From NCBI GenBank assembly GCA_964561105.1, contig CAZLOH010000004.1, positions 107,637 through 171,636 on the forward strand: 64,000 nt of DNA, in the 5' to 3' direction. How positions within the stretch are numbered: the stretch's first letter is position 1; each line of letters opens with the position of its first letter. Shown here in pieces: positions 17,327-26,320 of the stretch. A program made the position numbers and the translations under genes. Source of the DNA: JADLHS01 sp964561105 (lineage in GTDB: Bacteria; Verrucomicrobiota; Verrucomicrobiia; Limisphaerales; JADLHS01). The notes beneath the pieces were generated by a model. It searched no databases, was not told the DNA's origin, and saw only the letters and a list, made by a program, of their open reading frames with translations.

Positions 17327-19714
17327 ATGGTATCGAACGCAGCATTCGACAGTTCGGCAGCTTGTTCGCTCTCGCGAGCCAGCCGACCGCAGATGCCCGC
17401 AGGCCGGTTTAACCCGCCTGGTCGGGCAGGCGGCATTCATTCCGAGTGGAAGTATCAGGGAAGGCAGCCGTCCGGGCTGAAATCCACCGTCACGCTGGGT
17501 CTCCTGCTATTCGCTACAGCAACCGGTTACTCGCAATTAGTGGTCGCCCCTGATCCTTATACCGGCGCATACGAGAGTTCACCGCCGGATGTGGGAGTGT
17601 ATCAGCGGGAAAAAAATCAAGAGGCGGCGCGCCGACGACAGGAACTTTATCGGAAGCGGATCGCCATCCCCGATGCCGTAGGTGATAATGTTCCTCCAGC
17701 GTATCCCGCCAGGAAACCAATCACTCCAAGCTCTGCGCCAGCAGTTCCCAGTTGGTTGGAAGCCAATGAACCCTTGCTGTGGTCGCTGGCAGCCTTTCTC
17801 GTGGCGGCCGGGGTTGCGATCCGGAAGTTTGCTCCGCACCGCGTCCAAGCGCTCAATGCCTACTTGAATCCGTGGGTAAACACGCCAGACTCACCTGGAC
17901 TGGCGACCAAAGTTCGCGCGGAAGACGAAGCGCTCTCTTCATTCTTGGCGGCCTTCCGCGCAGGACCCATGGCATCCGACGCGGGCCAGGCTCAGGCCGC
18001 TACAACGGACCCAGCCGTGCGCGCCGCGGCGATCACGAGCTTTTACGAGAAGGCACCCAACACGCTCGAAAACCAACAGTTGATGTTGCGCGAGATTGAA
18101 CGCACCACCGACGAGGGCGGGCGGCAAAAAATTCTGGCCGCCCTGCGTTGGGAGATGCATGCTTTGCGCAACGAGTCCGAGGTGCCGGAGCTGTTGCCGG
18201 TCTGGCAAATGTCGTTCGCGTTGGAAGGGCTGCTCAAGCAACTCACAGACAATGCCGCCAATGTAACGCCTTCCACCCTGCGCACCCTCGCCGGCGCGCT
18301 GGAGTTCCTTCAGGAACTTTGCCACCCAGGCATCGAGCCGGATCTGCTGACGCGGCAGCCGATGCGATTCCTGGCGGTGGATGACGATGCGATCAGCCGC
18401 AAGGCGGTTGCCTTCGCGCTCAAGCGGGCGCTCAATGAGCCGGAACTGGCGGAGGAAGGCGAAGCGGCGCTGGCGCTCGCCGCCCGGCAGCCGTACGACG
18501 TGATCTTCCTCGACGTGCAAATGCCCGGTATGGACGGTTTCGAGTTATGCTCGAGAATTCACCTGACCGATATCAATCGCGACACGCCGGTTGTCTTCGT
18601 CACCTGCCAGAGCGACTTTGAGGCTCGCGCCAAGTCCGCCTTGAGTGGCGGCACGGATCTTATTGGGAAACCGTTCCTCACGTTCGAGATCACTGTCAAA
18701 GCGCTGGCCCTGGGTCTGCAGCGGCGACTGACGGCACGGACTCAAGGAGCGCAAACTGCGACTGGGCGGATCCCCTTCTCCGGCTCGGAAGCTACCAGCC
18801 TGGGTGCTGATTCAGTCAAACCGGTGGAGTTGACCGATTGCGCCCGATCCAGTCGCACATTTGCCGACCAGCCGGCCGGTCCGGCCGTACCCACAGAGAT
18901 ACGCACGGGCGCCACCGAGTTTCTAACACGCGCCGCCATTCATCGGGCGCCGTTGCGCGAGGCGTTTCGCTTGATCTGCCAGACCGACGACGAACCGACA
19001 CGGCAGGATTTGCTGGCAGACGTCTTCCTGCGGCTCCATTCATTGACGCCCGAGGATGATTCGCACGCCGCGCCGCCAGCGATTCGCTTGAGCGTGGCGC
19101 TGGAGGGTTTGTTACGAAAACTGCTGCAAAATCCGCACAACATCACCGAGTCCACCCTCCTCACTCTGGCAAATGGCGTGGAACTGTTTGACGATCTCTG
19201 CGCCTTGAAATCTCCGGCGAATCTCCTCACGGAGCCCGCAATCCGCATGTTGGTGGTGGATGACGACCCCATAGCTCGCCGGGCGGTGGTTGGAGCGCTG
19301 CAGATGGCTTTCAAAAAGCCCGAAAGCGCCGAGAGTGGCGAAGCGGCTTTGCGCCTGGCGAACACGCGATGCTACGACGTGATCTTCCTGGACATCATCA
19401 TGCCCGGCATGGACGGATTCGAAGTCTGCTCGAAGATTCGCGCTACCGGCCTGAACAACCAGACACCGGTGGTTTTCGTTACCGGTCAGAATGACTTTCA
19501 AGCCCGGACGCGAATGAGCGAGATCGGCGGAAATGATTTCGTAGGCAAACCCTTTCTCAACGCCGAAATCACCGTCAAAGCGCTCACCTTCGTTCTGCGC
19601 AGCCGGCTGGCAAAACTGACCGCCCCCGCGCCGCACGAAAACTCCCTCACCCCGAATTTGGTGCCGGAAACCGCTCCAGCCACCGATACGGAACTCCACG
19701 CTCAGCCGGGCTAA
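17327..19714 (+). CDS. Membrane HPt-REC-HPt-REC tandem phosphorelay protein
   Basis: Up to 795 residues. An N-terminal signal/anchor (about 53-70) and a TM segment (LWSLAAFLVAAGVAI, about 150) precede two copies of one module. Module 1 has an HPt-like helix with His278 (EMHALRNESE) and a receiver domain beginning MRFLAVDDD at residue 346, phospho-acceptor Asp396 in FLDVQMPGMDGFE. Module 2 has His571 (RLHSLTPEDD) and a receiver at 641 (MLVVDDD) with Asp689 in FLDIIMPGMDGFE. Both receivers end with GKPF carrying the conserved Lys. No output domain follows. The start is doubtful: the first 50 codons look intergenic and a non-ATG start near 17477 is possible. It lies 45 bp after the pseudopilin operon, so a role in pilus control is plausible. 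Confidence 0.8.
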   Translation: MVSNAAFDSSAACSLSRASRPQMPAGRFNPPGRAGGIHSEWKYQGRQPSGLKSTVTLGLLLFATATGYSQLVVAPDPYTGAYESSPPDVGVYQREKNQEAARRRQELYRKRIAIPDAVGDNVPPAYPARKPITPSSAPAVPSWLEANEPLLWSLAAFLVAAGVAIRKFAPHRVQALNAYLNPWVNTPDSPGLATKVRAEDEALSSFLAAFRAGPMASDAGQAQAATTDPAVRAAAITSFYEKAPNTLENQQLMLREIERTTDEGGRQKILAALRWEMHALRNESEVPELLPVWQMSFALEGLLKQLTDNAANVTPSTLRTLAGALEFLQELCHPGIEPDLLTRQPMRFLAVDDDAISRKAVAFALKRALNEPELAEEGEAALALAARQPYDVIFLDVQMPGMDGFELCSRIHLTDINRDTPVVFVTCQSDFEARAKSALSGGTDLIGKPFLTFEITVKALALGLQRRLTARTQGAQTATGRIPFSGSEATSLGADSVKPVELTDCARSSRTFADQPAGPAVPTEIRTGATEFLTRAAIHRAPLREAFRLICQTDDEPTRQDLLADVFLRLHSLTPEDDSHAAPPAIRLSVALEGLLRKLLQNPHNITESTLLTLANGVELFDDLCALKSPANLLTEPAIRMLVVDDDPIARRAVVGALQMAFKKPESAESGEAALRLANTRCYDVIFLDIIMPGMDGFEVCSKIRATGLNNQTPVVFVTGQNDFQARTRMSEIGGNDFVGKPFLNAEITVKALTFVLRSRLAKLTAPAPHENSLTPNLVPETAPATDTELHAQPG

Positions 19715-20001
19715 CCAACCTGGCACACCATGTTCTCGCTCCCGTAGGGGTTCGGCACCCGCACCGTGCATGCTGGATCATCCGACCACTGGCCATCCAC
19801 CAGCAGGCGATAATGATGCACCCCCGGCGCCAGCGGCACTTCCGCCCGCCACACGCCAGCAGCATCCTTTTGGAGGCTGACCGGTTGTTGTGTCCAATGC
19901 GTGAAATCTCCCACCAGTTGGACGCTCATTGCGGTCGGCGCCCGGAAGGCAAAGTGCTGACTACGCGCAGCCGATTCATTGGATTTGATTTTGTTGGTCA
20001 T
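19711..20001 (-). CDS. Stand-alone CBM48 (glycogen-binding-like) domain protein
   Basis: This 96-residue protein is a single isoamylase-early-set/CBM48 domain: HFAFRAPTAMSVQLVGDFTHW, then LQKDAAGVWRAEVPLAPGVH and YRLLVDGQWSDDP, ending in PNPYGSENMV. These are the conserved strands of AMPK-beta-type glycogen binding domains. The start at 20001 is favoured over 20022 because aaagga lies 8 nt upstream of it. There is no catalytic domain or signal peptide, so it probably binds alpha-glucan or serves as a partner of a carbohydrate enzyme in the cytoplasm. Its stop overlaps that of the convergent HPt-REC gene. Confidence 0.88.
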   Translation of the reverse strand: MTNKIKSNESAARSQHFAFRAPTAMSVQLVGDFTHWTQQPVSLQKDAAGVWRAEVPLAPGVHHYRLLVDGQWSDDPACTVRVPNPYGSENMVCQVG

Positions 20002-20009
20002 GACATTTT

Positions 20010-20015
20010 TCCTTT
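20010..20015 (-). promoter_or_regulatory. Ribosome binding site deciding the CBM48 gene start
   Basis: On the minus strand aaagga lies 8 nt before the ATG at 20001, which favours this start over the in-frame codon at 20022. Confidence 0.6.
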
Positions 20016-20277
20016 CTGCCACTAGATGCGCCGCACGCGACGGGACGCCCCGGCATGGGTTTTAGTTTAACTGCTTTCCAAGGTAAGCCGCAGCGCGTGT
20101 GGCCGGCGTCTGCGCTCAACCAAATCAACTTGTCGCGTCTGGTCGCACTTTACTCCTCCGCTGACCGTCTCGCAATGGATCGGCGACAGATGCCCCTGCC
20201 TGTCGGCCGGTCGCGCTCGATTCCGGGTGGCACAAGTGGTTTGACTCGTTTCTCCGGCAAATCTACATTGCCCGCAC

Positions 20278-21321
20278 ATGTTGGCCGTTGAGTCAAAAAT
20301 CGCGGCGGGGAACGGGCGCGCGCCACATCCCGAAGCCGCCCGTTCCTGGAAACTTATCGTCGAACCGGTCGAGCCGTTTCTCGATTCCGTCACGAAGCGA
20401 TTGGCCCGGCAGGTCAACGAATTTGATCCCGCCCTGGCCCAATATGCGGATTACGCGCTGAACGGACACGGCAAACACCTGCGCCCCACGCTCGTGGCTC
20501 TGGCCGCCAATTCCCTCGGCACCCTGAATGACGCGCACGTCACCGTGGCCGTGATCATCGAGATGGTTCATCTGGCCACGCTGGTCCACGACGATGTGAT
20601 GGACGAGGCGGAAGTGCGCCGCGGTCAACTGACGCTGGCGGCGAACTGGGGGAATGAGATCGCCGTGCTGTTCGGCGACTGCCTCTTCGCCCAGTCCCTG
20701 AAATTGGCGGCCAGTTTTCCGACGCCGGAAATTTGCCGGGCGGTGGCCTCGGCAACCAACACCGTTTGTTCCGGGGAAATTTTGCAGACCCGCCATCGCC
20801 GGAATTTCGCCTTGTCGCGGCGGGATTATTTCCGGGTGTTGGAAATGAAGACGGCGGAACTCTTCGCCTTGTCCTGCGACCTGGCGGCGTTCTTGAGCGA
20901 CGCGGCCCCGTCGCAACGAACGGCCTTGCGCGAATTCGGACTCGCCTTTGGCACGGCTTATCAGATTTACGACGACTGCGTGGACCTGTTCGGGACGGAA
21001 CAGGCGGCGGGCAAGTCATTGGGCACGGACCTGGCCAAGGGCAAACTCACCTACCCGGTGTTGCTGGCTTGGGAGCGGGCCGGCGGTGCGGATCGCACCC
21101 GGTTGGAAATGTTGATGCAGGACTGGCAGGCCGGATCGTTTGCGGACGTGACCGAGCTGTTGGCCCGATACGAAACGCTCGGCCCTTCGCGGGAATTGAT
21201 TGAACGCTACCTGGCGCAGGCCCGTCAAAGTCTGAGGTTGCTTCCCGAGTCAGATGGTCGCGCCGGACTGGCCGGTGTGACCGAGTATCTGGCTCGGCAG
21301 ACGGCGACGTTGTCAGAATGA
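20278..21321 (+). CDS. Polyprenyl diphosphate synthase (trans-isoprenyl chain elongation)
   Basis: This 347-residue enzyme belongs to the FPP/octaprenyl synthase family. The first aspartate-rich motif is HDDVMDE (DDVMD at 105-109) followed by RRGQLTLAANWGNEIAVLFGD. The second is YDDCVDLFG (DDCVD at 232-236). GKHLRPTLVALAA carries the Lys-Arg pair binding IPP. It likely makes a long chain for a quinone side tail in the cytoplasm or at the membrane; chain length cannot be read from the sequence. It is the first gene of an operon whose second gene starts within its stop codon (ATGA at 21318). Confidence 0.93.
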   Translation: MLAVESKIAAGNGRAPHPEAARSWKLIVEPVEPFLDSVTKRLARQVNEFDPALAQYADYALNGHGKHLRPTLVALAANSLGTLNDAHVTVAVIIEMVHLATLVHDDVMDEAEVRRGQLTLAANWGNEIAVLFGDCLFAQSLKLAASFPTPEICRAVASATNTVCSGEILQTRHRRNFALSRRDYFRVLEMKTAELFALSCDLAAFLSDAAPSQRTALREFGLAFGTAYQIYDDCVDLFGTEQAAGKSLGTDLAKGKLTYPVLLAWERAGGADRTRLEMLMQDWQAGSFADVTELLARYETLGPSRELIERYLAQARQSLRLLPESDGRAGLAGVTEYLARQTATLSE

Positions 21322-21986
21322 TTTCCCTAACCGCAATCATGACCGAACCGGAATCGGAACAGAGGGCCAAGGCCGGGGCGTCGTCCGAAGCTCAACGACC
21401 TGCCGGGACCATAGACCGCGCGGAAGAGGCGGGAATCGTGCGCCGGGCGCAGAAGGGAGATCTGGCCGCGTACGACGAATTGGTGCGCCGTTATCAGGAG
21501 CGCATTTACGCCACGATCTATCACATGACGTCCAACCACGAGGACGCCAACGACCTGGCCCAGGAATCTTTCATCAAGGGATTTCAAGCCCTGAAATCTT
21601 TCAAAGGCGGATCGAGTTTCTACACCTGGCTCTACCGGATTGCCGTCAACAAAACCATCAACTTCCTCAAACAACGCAAGAACCGCGCGGCCATGAGCTT
21701 GAATGATCTCGACTTCAATGCCGAGAATGACCCCGACTTGGTGGCGCTGGTTTCGGACGACACCCCCCGGCGCGACGCGGCCTTGAACGAATTGCAGGTA
21801 AAATTGAACGAGGCCATGCAAAAGCTGTCAGAACCTCACAGATTGGTTGTCACACTGCATGATGTGCAGGGTCTGGCCCACGAAGAGATTGCGGAGATCA
21901 TGGATTGTAACGTCGGCACGGTTCGCTCGCGGCTCTTCTATGCGCGGCAACAGTTGCAAGGTTCATTGTTGGATTATTTGAAGTGA
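21318..21986 (+). CDS. ECF (RpoE-like) RNA polymerase sigma factor
   Basis: This 222-residue sigma-70 family factor has region 2 in AYDELVRRYQERIYATIYHM and DANDLAQESFIKGFQALKSF. FYTWLYRIAVNKTINFLKQR continues it. Region 4 with its helix-turn-helix is GLAHEEIAEIMDCNVGTVRS. There is no region 1.1 or 3, so it is the ECF type. The leader of about 30 residues before region 2 makes the start less certain: the coupled ATG at 21318 is used, with an ATG at 21339 as alternative. It overlaps the next gene, a membrane protein that may act as its anti-sigma factor, by GTGA. Confidence 0.93.
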   Translation: MISLTAIMTEPESEQRAKAGASSEAQRPAGTIDRAEEAGIVRRAQKGDLAAYDELVRRYQERIYATIYHMTSNHEDANDLAQESFIKGFQALKSFKGGSSFYTWLYRIAVNKTINFLKQRKNRAAMSLNDLDFNAENDPDLVALVSDDTPRRDAALNELQVKLNEAMQKLSEPHRLVVTLHDVQGLAHEEIAEIMDCNVGTVRSRLFYARQQLQGSLLDYLK

Positions 21987-22504
21987 GTATGAATGCGGAA
22001 GACCAAAACCAGGATTTCACGGCCCTGCGTCGCCTCCTCAAGCTGAAGCGTTACGAGCAACCCCCGCCCCGTTACTTCAACGACTTTTCCAGCCGGGTGG
22101 TCGCGCGACTCCGCGCCGAAAAACGCGCCGGGCGGATCGAGTCGCTGGACGACATCATGTCTCAGACCCAGTGGTTGCAACGCCTGTGGCACGCCTTGGG
22201 ACGGCGACCGGCGATGGCCGGCGTGCTGGCCGCCGCCGCTTTCGGTCTGGTGGTCGCAGCCGTATTTCTGACCGAGGGCGGTTCGCCGCCGCTGAGCACG
22301 CTCGCAAACGGCAACCCCGCCAATGTGGTAGAGCCGGCCAATCACCTCGCCACGACCGCCCCGGCCGATCTGTTCGGCAACAACCTGGCCGGATCTCCGC
22401 AACTGCTCAACAGCACCAACCTCGGCGCCATCCGGTCGTTGTTCGACAACTCGCCCTCGCTGCAAACGGTTCCAGCCAGCGGGAGGTCGGTGCTCCAGCA
22501 ATAA
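21983..22504 (+). CDS. Single-pass membrane protein, candidate anti-sigma factor
   Basis: This 173-residue protein begins with GTG at 21983, overlapping the sigma factor stop; an ATG at 21989 is an alternative. A cytoplasmic N-terminal region of about 70 residues (LKLKRYEQPPPRYFNDFSSR) precedes a single TM helix (MAGVLAAAAFGLVVAAVFLT) and a low-complexity periplasmic tail. There is no zinc-binding HxxxCxxC motif, so it is not a ZAS-type anti-sigma factor. The function is inferred only from the one-gene-after-sigma position and topology, which are typical of anti-sigma proteins. Confidence 0.7.
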   Translation: MSMNAEDQNQDFTALRRLLKLKRYEQPPPRYFNDFSSRVVARLRAEKRAGRIESLDDIMSQTQWLQRLWHALGRRPAMAGVLAAAAFGLVVAAVFLTEGGSPPLSTLANGNPANVVEPANHLATTAPADLFGNNLAGSPQLLNSTNLGAIRSLFDNSPSLQTVPASGRSVLQQ

Positions 22505-22522
22505 TTTCTACCGACAGCAAAA

Positions 22523-22546
22523 CGGCGCGACCCACAAGTCGCGCCG
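22523..22546. terminator. Hairpin terminator between convergent genes
   Basis: A 9-bp perfect stem cggcgcgac/gtcgcgccg with a 6-nt loop lies between the sigma operon end and the convergent CvpA-like gene. aaaa precedes it on the left, which is a short T run for the minus-strand gene. The placement fits a bidirectional terminator. Confidence 0.65.
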
Positions 22547-22568
22547 CGCTTATTGATTCAGTTGCCGG

Positions 22569-23783
22569 TCAATCCTCTTTCACAAACACCACGGGCGTGG
22601 CGTCTCCCGTGATGACCAGCCGGCTGCCCTCAAACTTGGCCGTGAATTTTTCCGCGCCGCCTTCCACGTTGAAATTGTAGCCGGCGCCGTCCGTCTGCCA
22701 TTCTCCCTTGAAATTCCGGGCCTCGGCCACCAGCGGCTTGCCCGGCTGCATGACCATGTGCGGCAGATTCTTCAGGACCAGCATGTGATCCGGCGCCGCC
22801 ACCAGACTGCCGCTGGGAAATTTCTCCGCCATCCAGGCGCGCAGCTTCACCGCTTCGCTACCCCGGATGTTCGGCTTCAGCCGGCGATAGTTCAGGATGG
22901 TGGCGTTCACGTCGAAATTCCACCGGCCCAACAGCGGCTCGGTGTACTTGGCCGACACTCCGTTGGTCAGGTAATTCCCCAAATCCTTGAGGTCCGGTTG
23001 CAGCGTCGTCCAGACCGTCCGCAGCAATTCCGGATTATCAAACACCGCCTTGGCCGCCGGGTACTCCAGCACCTCGCGCAATGGCGCCTGCTTGAGCCGC
23101 ATCTCCGCAAACGCGGCGTCGGATCCGAGCGCCTGAAACTCCGGCCGCTCGCCCAGGGACAGAAACCCCGGATACCGCAGCAGCCGGGCCTCCAGCAGCG
23201 AGTTCTGGTAGATCAAACCCGCCAGATCCGCTGCGTCGTAATACGACGACGGCAACTCATCCACCGCCCCGGCCACGCGCGCCATGCCCGTGCTCTGCAA
23301 ATCACGCCCCAGTTGATTCAAGAGCCGCATCCCCCGCGAATCGTTCTCGCCCGACGCCATCTGCACCGTCCAATAGCTGAAGGCGTGGATGATGAAGACA
23401 ATCAGCACCAGATACGCCGCTCCATTCAACAACCCCACGCACGCCCCCAACCGATGGTTGATCCGCTCCCACAGGGACAACCGCAAATCCCCCGCCTGGT
23501 ATTTGTAATACACATCCACCTTCTGATGCACCATGAACGCGCCGACCTTGATCAACGCCATCAACACCACGAACGCCACGAACGGCGGCAGCACCCACAA
23601 CAGGATGGGATTGACCACCCCTACGATCTTGAGCAACGGCGCCACCAACTTGCCGAGCGGGAGCGCCAGGAGCGAGGCCAGGATGATGCCCAGGAAGGAA
23701 ATCGCCGCACGAATGGCCCCCTGCCGGTAACCCGCCGCCCCCAGACACGCCAGGAACAAAAATGTCAGCAACCAGATTGTCAT
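22569..23783 (-). CDS. CvpA-family membrane protein with long C-terminal domain
   Basis: 404 residues. The first 160 form the CvpA/colicin V production fold: MTIWLLTFLFLACLGAAGYR, GAIRAAISFLGIILASLLAL, then further TM segments up to GLLNGAAYLVLIVFIIHAF, which includes the typical Gly-rich turn. The 240-residue remainder is a non-membrane domain (NSLLEARLLRYPGF, LREVLEYPAAKAVF) common in Verrucomicrobia CvpA-like proteins but without a known function. CvpA in E. coli (162 aa) is linked to envelope homeostasis. It has no operon partner. Confidence 0.8.
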   Translation of the reverse strand: MTIWLLTFLFLACLGAAGYRQGAIRAAISFLGIILASLLALPLGKLVAPLLKIVGVVNPILLWVLPPFVAFVVLMALIKVGAFMVHQKVDVYYKYQAGDLRLSLWERINHRLGACVGLLNGAAYLVLIVFIIHAFSYWTVQMASGENDSRGMRLLNQLGRDLQSTGMARVAGAVDELPSSYYDAADLAGLIYQNSLLEARLLRYPGFLSLGERPEFQALGSDAAFAEMRLKQAPLREVLEYPAAKAVFDNPELLRTVWTTLQPDLKDLGNYLTNGVSAKYTEPLLGRWNFDVNATILNYRRLKPNIRGSEAVKLRAWMAEKFPSGSLVAAPDHMLVLKNLPHMVMQPGKPLVAEARNFKGEWQTDGAGYNFNVEGGAEKFTAKFEGSRLVITGDATPVVFVKED

Positions 23784-23863
23784 GTCGGAAACTTAGAAAC
23801 CGCCGCCACCAAAAGCACGAAGAAAATTTCAGCCACACCGTTCCCTCGACGACCTCCCGGCCA

Positions 23864-24925
23864 TCACGGATGACTGCGGCGCACGATGGCCAGCCCCTTC
23901 AACAAGTCCACCGCCCGCGCCAAGGCTGGGTCTCGGATGATCGTCTTCTCCGGCGTGACCTCGTGACCCACGGGAACATCTCCGTCCAGGCTCAACCCTT
24001 CGCGACGGGCGCGAACCAGATCCGCTTCATTCACGCGCATCCGCCGGGCCGGCGCATTGGTTGCCGACGATAGATTGGTGACGATCGCGGTCTGATTTGT
24101 CCGGCTGAGATTGGCATAGGGATCGGCAAGGTAAGCGCGTTCCATTTCCGGCGACACGCTGATGGCAATATCCGGCTGGACGCCCTGCGCCGAAAGCGGT
24201 GTGCCGTCCCCCAGTTTAACTGGCCCGGTCGCAATCCGCAGTCGCTGTCCGTTCTGCAGCGGGAAATCCGTTGCCGTCATCGCGGCCCCGCGGGTGGTGC
24301 CGCCCAGGACCACCGCCACCTTTGCTTCGCGCAACACCGCCGCGAGCGCTTCGGCCGCGCCCGTGGTCTCGCCGTTCACCAATACCGCGACCGGCCAGGT
24401 CACAGCTTCGGTATTGGCCGAAGACTTCCTGATGCCATGGCCCCAATCCAGCAACGGCTGTTCGGTGGCGGCGAACAAATCGGCCACCGCCACCACCGCC
24501 GCGTAATCCTCACCATCGGCAAACCGGAGATCGAGCACGAGCCCGGTGATTTTGTTGGAATCAGCGAAAGCCTTGAACTGCCGGGTGATTTCACCGGGCA
24601 GCGCCTCCGAGACATGGGCAATGCGCAAATAGCCGACGTGATCCTCCAGCACCGTCGCTTTGCTGATGGCCGGTGAATTGGTGCGCGCGTTGGAGTCTTC
24701 CGCGCTGCCCAGCAAGCGCACCTTCCCGCGCAGACTGTGGAGCAACCCCTCGACCGCCGCCCGGTTCAGGTCCGGTTCGGTGGCCCCGGCGAGATGGGCA
24801 TGGATCAGTTGCTGGACTTCATCGAAATCCGGAACGGCGTTGGTTTTGGCGTCGTCCGCGGCAAAGAGCGCAGTGAAGGTGGCCAGCAGCGAAAGCACGG
24901 CCAGACGGATGGGGGCGGTTCTCAT
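23864..24925 (-). CDS. Secreted S41 peptidase-like protein lacking catalytic residues
   Basis: This 353-residue protein has a signal peptide (MRTAPIRLAVLSLLATFTALFA) and a tail-specific protease (S41) core: VGYLRIAHVSEALPGEI, LVLDLRFADGEDYAAVVAVA, then WPVAVLVNGETTGAAEALAA. In active S41 proteases the last stretch reads SASASE with a catalytic Ser and is followed by T-x-G-K-G with a catalytic Lys. Here the Ser position is Gly (TTGAAE) and the Lys position falls in GGTTRGAA, so neither is kept. There is no PDZ domain. It is probably a non-proteolytic binding or scaffold protein. It lies 80 bp downstream of the CvpA gene on the same strand. Confidence 0.75.
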   Translation of the reverse strand: MRTAPIRLAVLSLLATFTALFAADDAKTNAVPDFDEVQQLIHAHLAGATEPDLNRAAVEGLLHSLRGKVRLLGSAEDSNARTNSPAISKATVLEDHVGYLRIAHVSEALPGEITRQFKAFADSNKITGLVLDLRFADGEDYAAVVAVADLFAATEQPLLDWGHGIRKSSANTEAVTWPVAVLVNGETTGAAEALAAVLREAKVAVVLGGTTRGAAMTATDFPLQNGQRLRIATGPVKLGDGTPLSAQGVQPDIAISVSPEMERAYLADPYANLSRTNQTAIVTNLSSATNAPARRMRVNEADLVRARREGLSLDGDVPVGHEVTPEKTIIRDPALARAVDLLKGLAIVRRSHP

Positions 24926-25150
24926 TTCAAAAGCAAAGGCGGCCCGAGCTTAGGAACCCCACCCGACCCGCGCAAACCATTTTAGCTTTAAGTAAGCGCA
25001 AATCCCGGATTCTGGCCGGCGTTCTCGGTTTGGCGGTTGGTGTTTGGTGTTTGGTGTTTGGATTTTGCCTTTTCCCCTCCCTTCCTCCCGTCTCCGCGGA
25101 TTGCTTCCTGTAACCGACTCGCCTATTTTCGCGCTCGAGATTCATCAACC

Positions 25151-26302
25151 ATGCCCCGCACCCGACAGGAATTGGAGGACATCGAACGCGCCACGCTCGC
25201 GCCCTATGCCCAGAAAAGCGCCGATTCGCGCGGGCGCGTCTATGCGGAAACCTCACCCGACTGGCGCACCGAGTATCAACGCGACCGCGACCGCGTCATC
25301 CATTCGCGCGCCTTTCGTCGCCTGGAATACAAGACCCAGGTGTTCCTCAACGGCACCGGCGATCATCTCCGCACGCGGCTCACGCATACGATGGAAGTCG
25401 CCGCCGTCGCCCGTGGCATCGCCCGCGCGCTCAAACTCAACGAAGATTTGACCGAGACCATCGCCCTGGCGCACGACCTCGGTCACTCACCGTTCGGTCA
25501 TCGCGGTGAACATGTCCTGAACCGGCTGATGCAAGGACACGGCGGTTTCGAGCACAATCGGCAAAGCCTGCGCGTGGTCGAACAACTCGAGCAAAAATAT
25601 CCCAACTTCTCCGGCCTCAACCTCACGTGGGAAGTGCGCGAAGGTCTGGTGAAACATTTCCCGGCCACGGCTCATCCCAGCCAGCGCCGCGGGTTTGCCG
25701 CAAAAAATTCGTCGCTCGAAGCGCAGGTGGCCAATCTCGCCGATGAAATCACGTACTACAGTCACGACCTCGATGACGGACTGGAAGCCGGGCTGTTGAA
25801 TGAAACCGATTTGAATCGTCACCTTTCCGTCTGGCGGGATGCCGCGCGTCGAATCCAACGCAAACACGGCGCGCTACCCGACGAGTGCCGCCGTTATTTC
25901 ATCATCCGCACCATGATTGATGGGCAGGTGCATGACGTGGTGGAGACGACGGAGAAAATGATCACCCGGGCCGGCGTGCAAAGCGCCGACGATGTGCGCC
26001 TGCATCCACGTCCACTCGTGCAATACAGTCCGCCGCGCCGCCAGTTGAATCAGGAGATGCGAAAATATCTCTTCCGCCATCTCTACTTCAGCCGCCAGGT
26101 GGATGACGCCAATACCCGCGCCGTGCGGGTGCTGGAGGAGTTGTACCGCTTCTATCTGGCGCACCCCCGCGAAATCGGCGAGCAGTCCCGGAAACGCATC
26201 CGGCGCGAGGGATTGCATCGCGCGGTTTGCGATTACCTCGCCGGCATGACGGACCGTTACGTCATGCAGGAGCGGGCGCGTTTGCTCGGGACGGAAGATT
26301 GA
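25151..26302 (+). CDS. dgt: Deoxyguanosinetriphosphate triphosphohydrolase (HD domain)
   Basis: This 383-residue enzyme starts at the ATG at 25151 (MPRTRQELEDIERATLAPYA); the open frame upstream crosses low-complexity sequence. RVIHSRAFRRLEYKTQVF, LRTRLTHTMEVAAVARGIAR and LAHDLGHSPFGHRGE supply the HD metal-binding His and His-Asp pair. The later Asp is in ADEITYYSHDLDDGLEAG. The size fits the type 2 dGTPase-like group (about 380-450 aa). It hydrolyses dGTP, or other dNTPs, to nucleoside and triphosphate and so regulates nucleotide pools. It is convergent with the next gene, with an 18-bp gap. Confidence 0.95.
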   Translation: MPRTRQELEDIERATLAPYAQKSADSRGRVYAETSPDWRTEYQRDRDRVIHSRAFRRLEYKTQVFLNGTGDHLRTRLTHTMEVAAVARGIARALKLNEDLTETIALAHDLGHSPFGHRGEHVLNRLMQGHGGFEHNRQSLRVVEQLEQKYPNFSGLNLTWEVREGLVKHFPATAHPSQRRGFAAKNSSLEAQVANLADEITYYSHDLDDGLEAGLLNETDLNRHLSVWRDAARRIQRKHGALPDECRRYFIIRTMIDGQVHDVVETTEKMITRAGVQSADDVRLHPRPLVQYSPPRRQLNQEMRKYLFRHLYFSRQVDDANTRAVRVLEELYRFYLAHPREIGEQSRKRIRREGLHRAVCDYLAGMTDRYVMQERARLLGTED

Positions 26303-26320
26303 GATTCACGAACTTCGATT

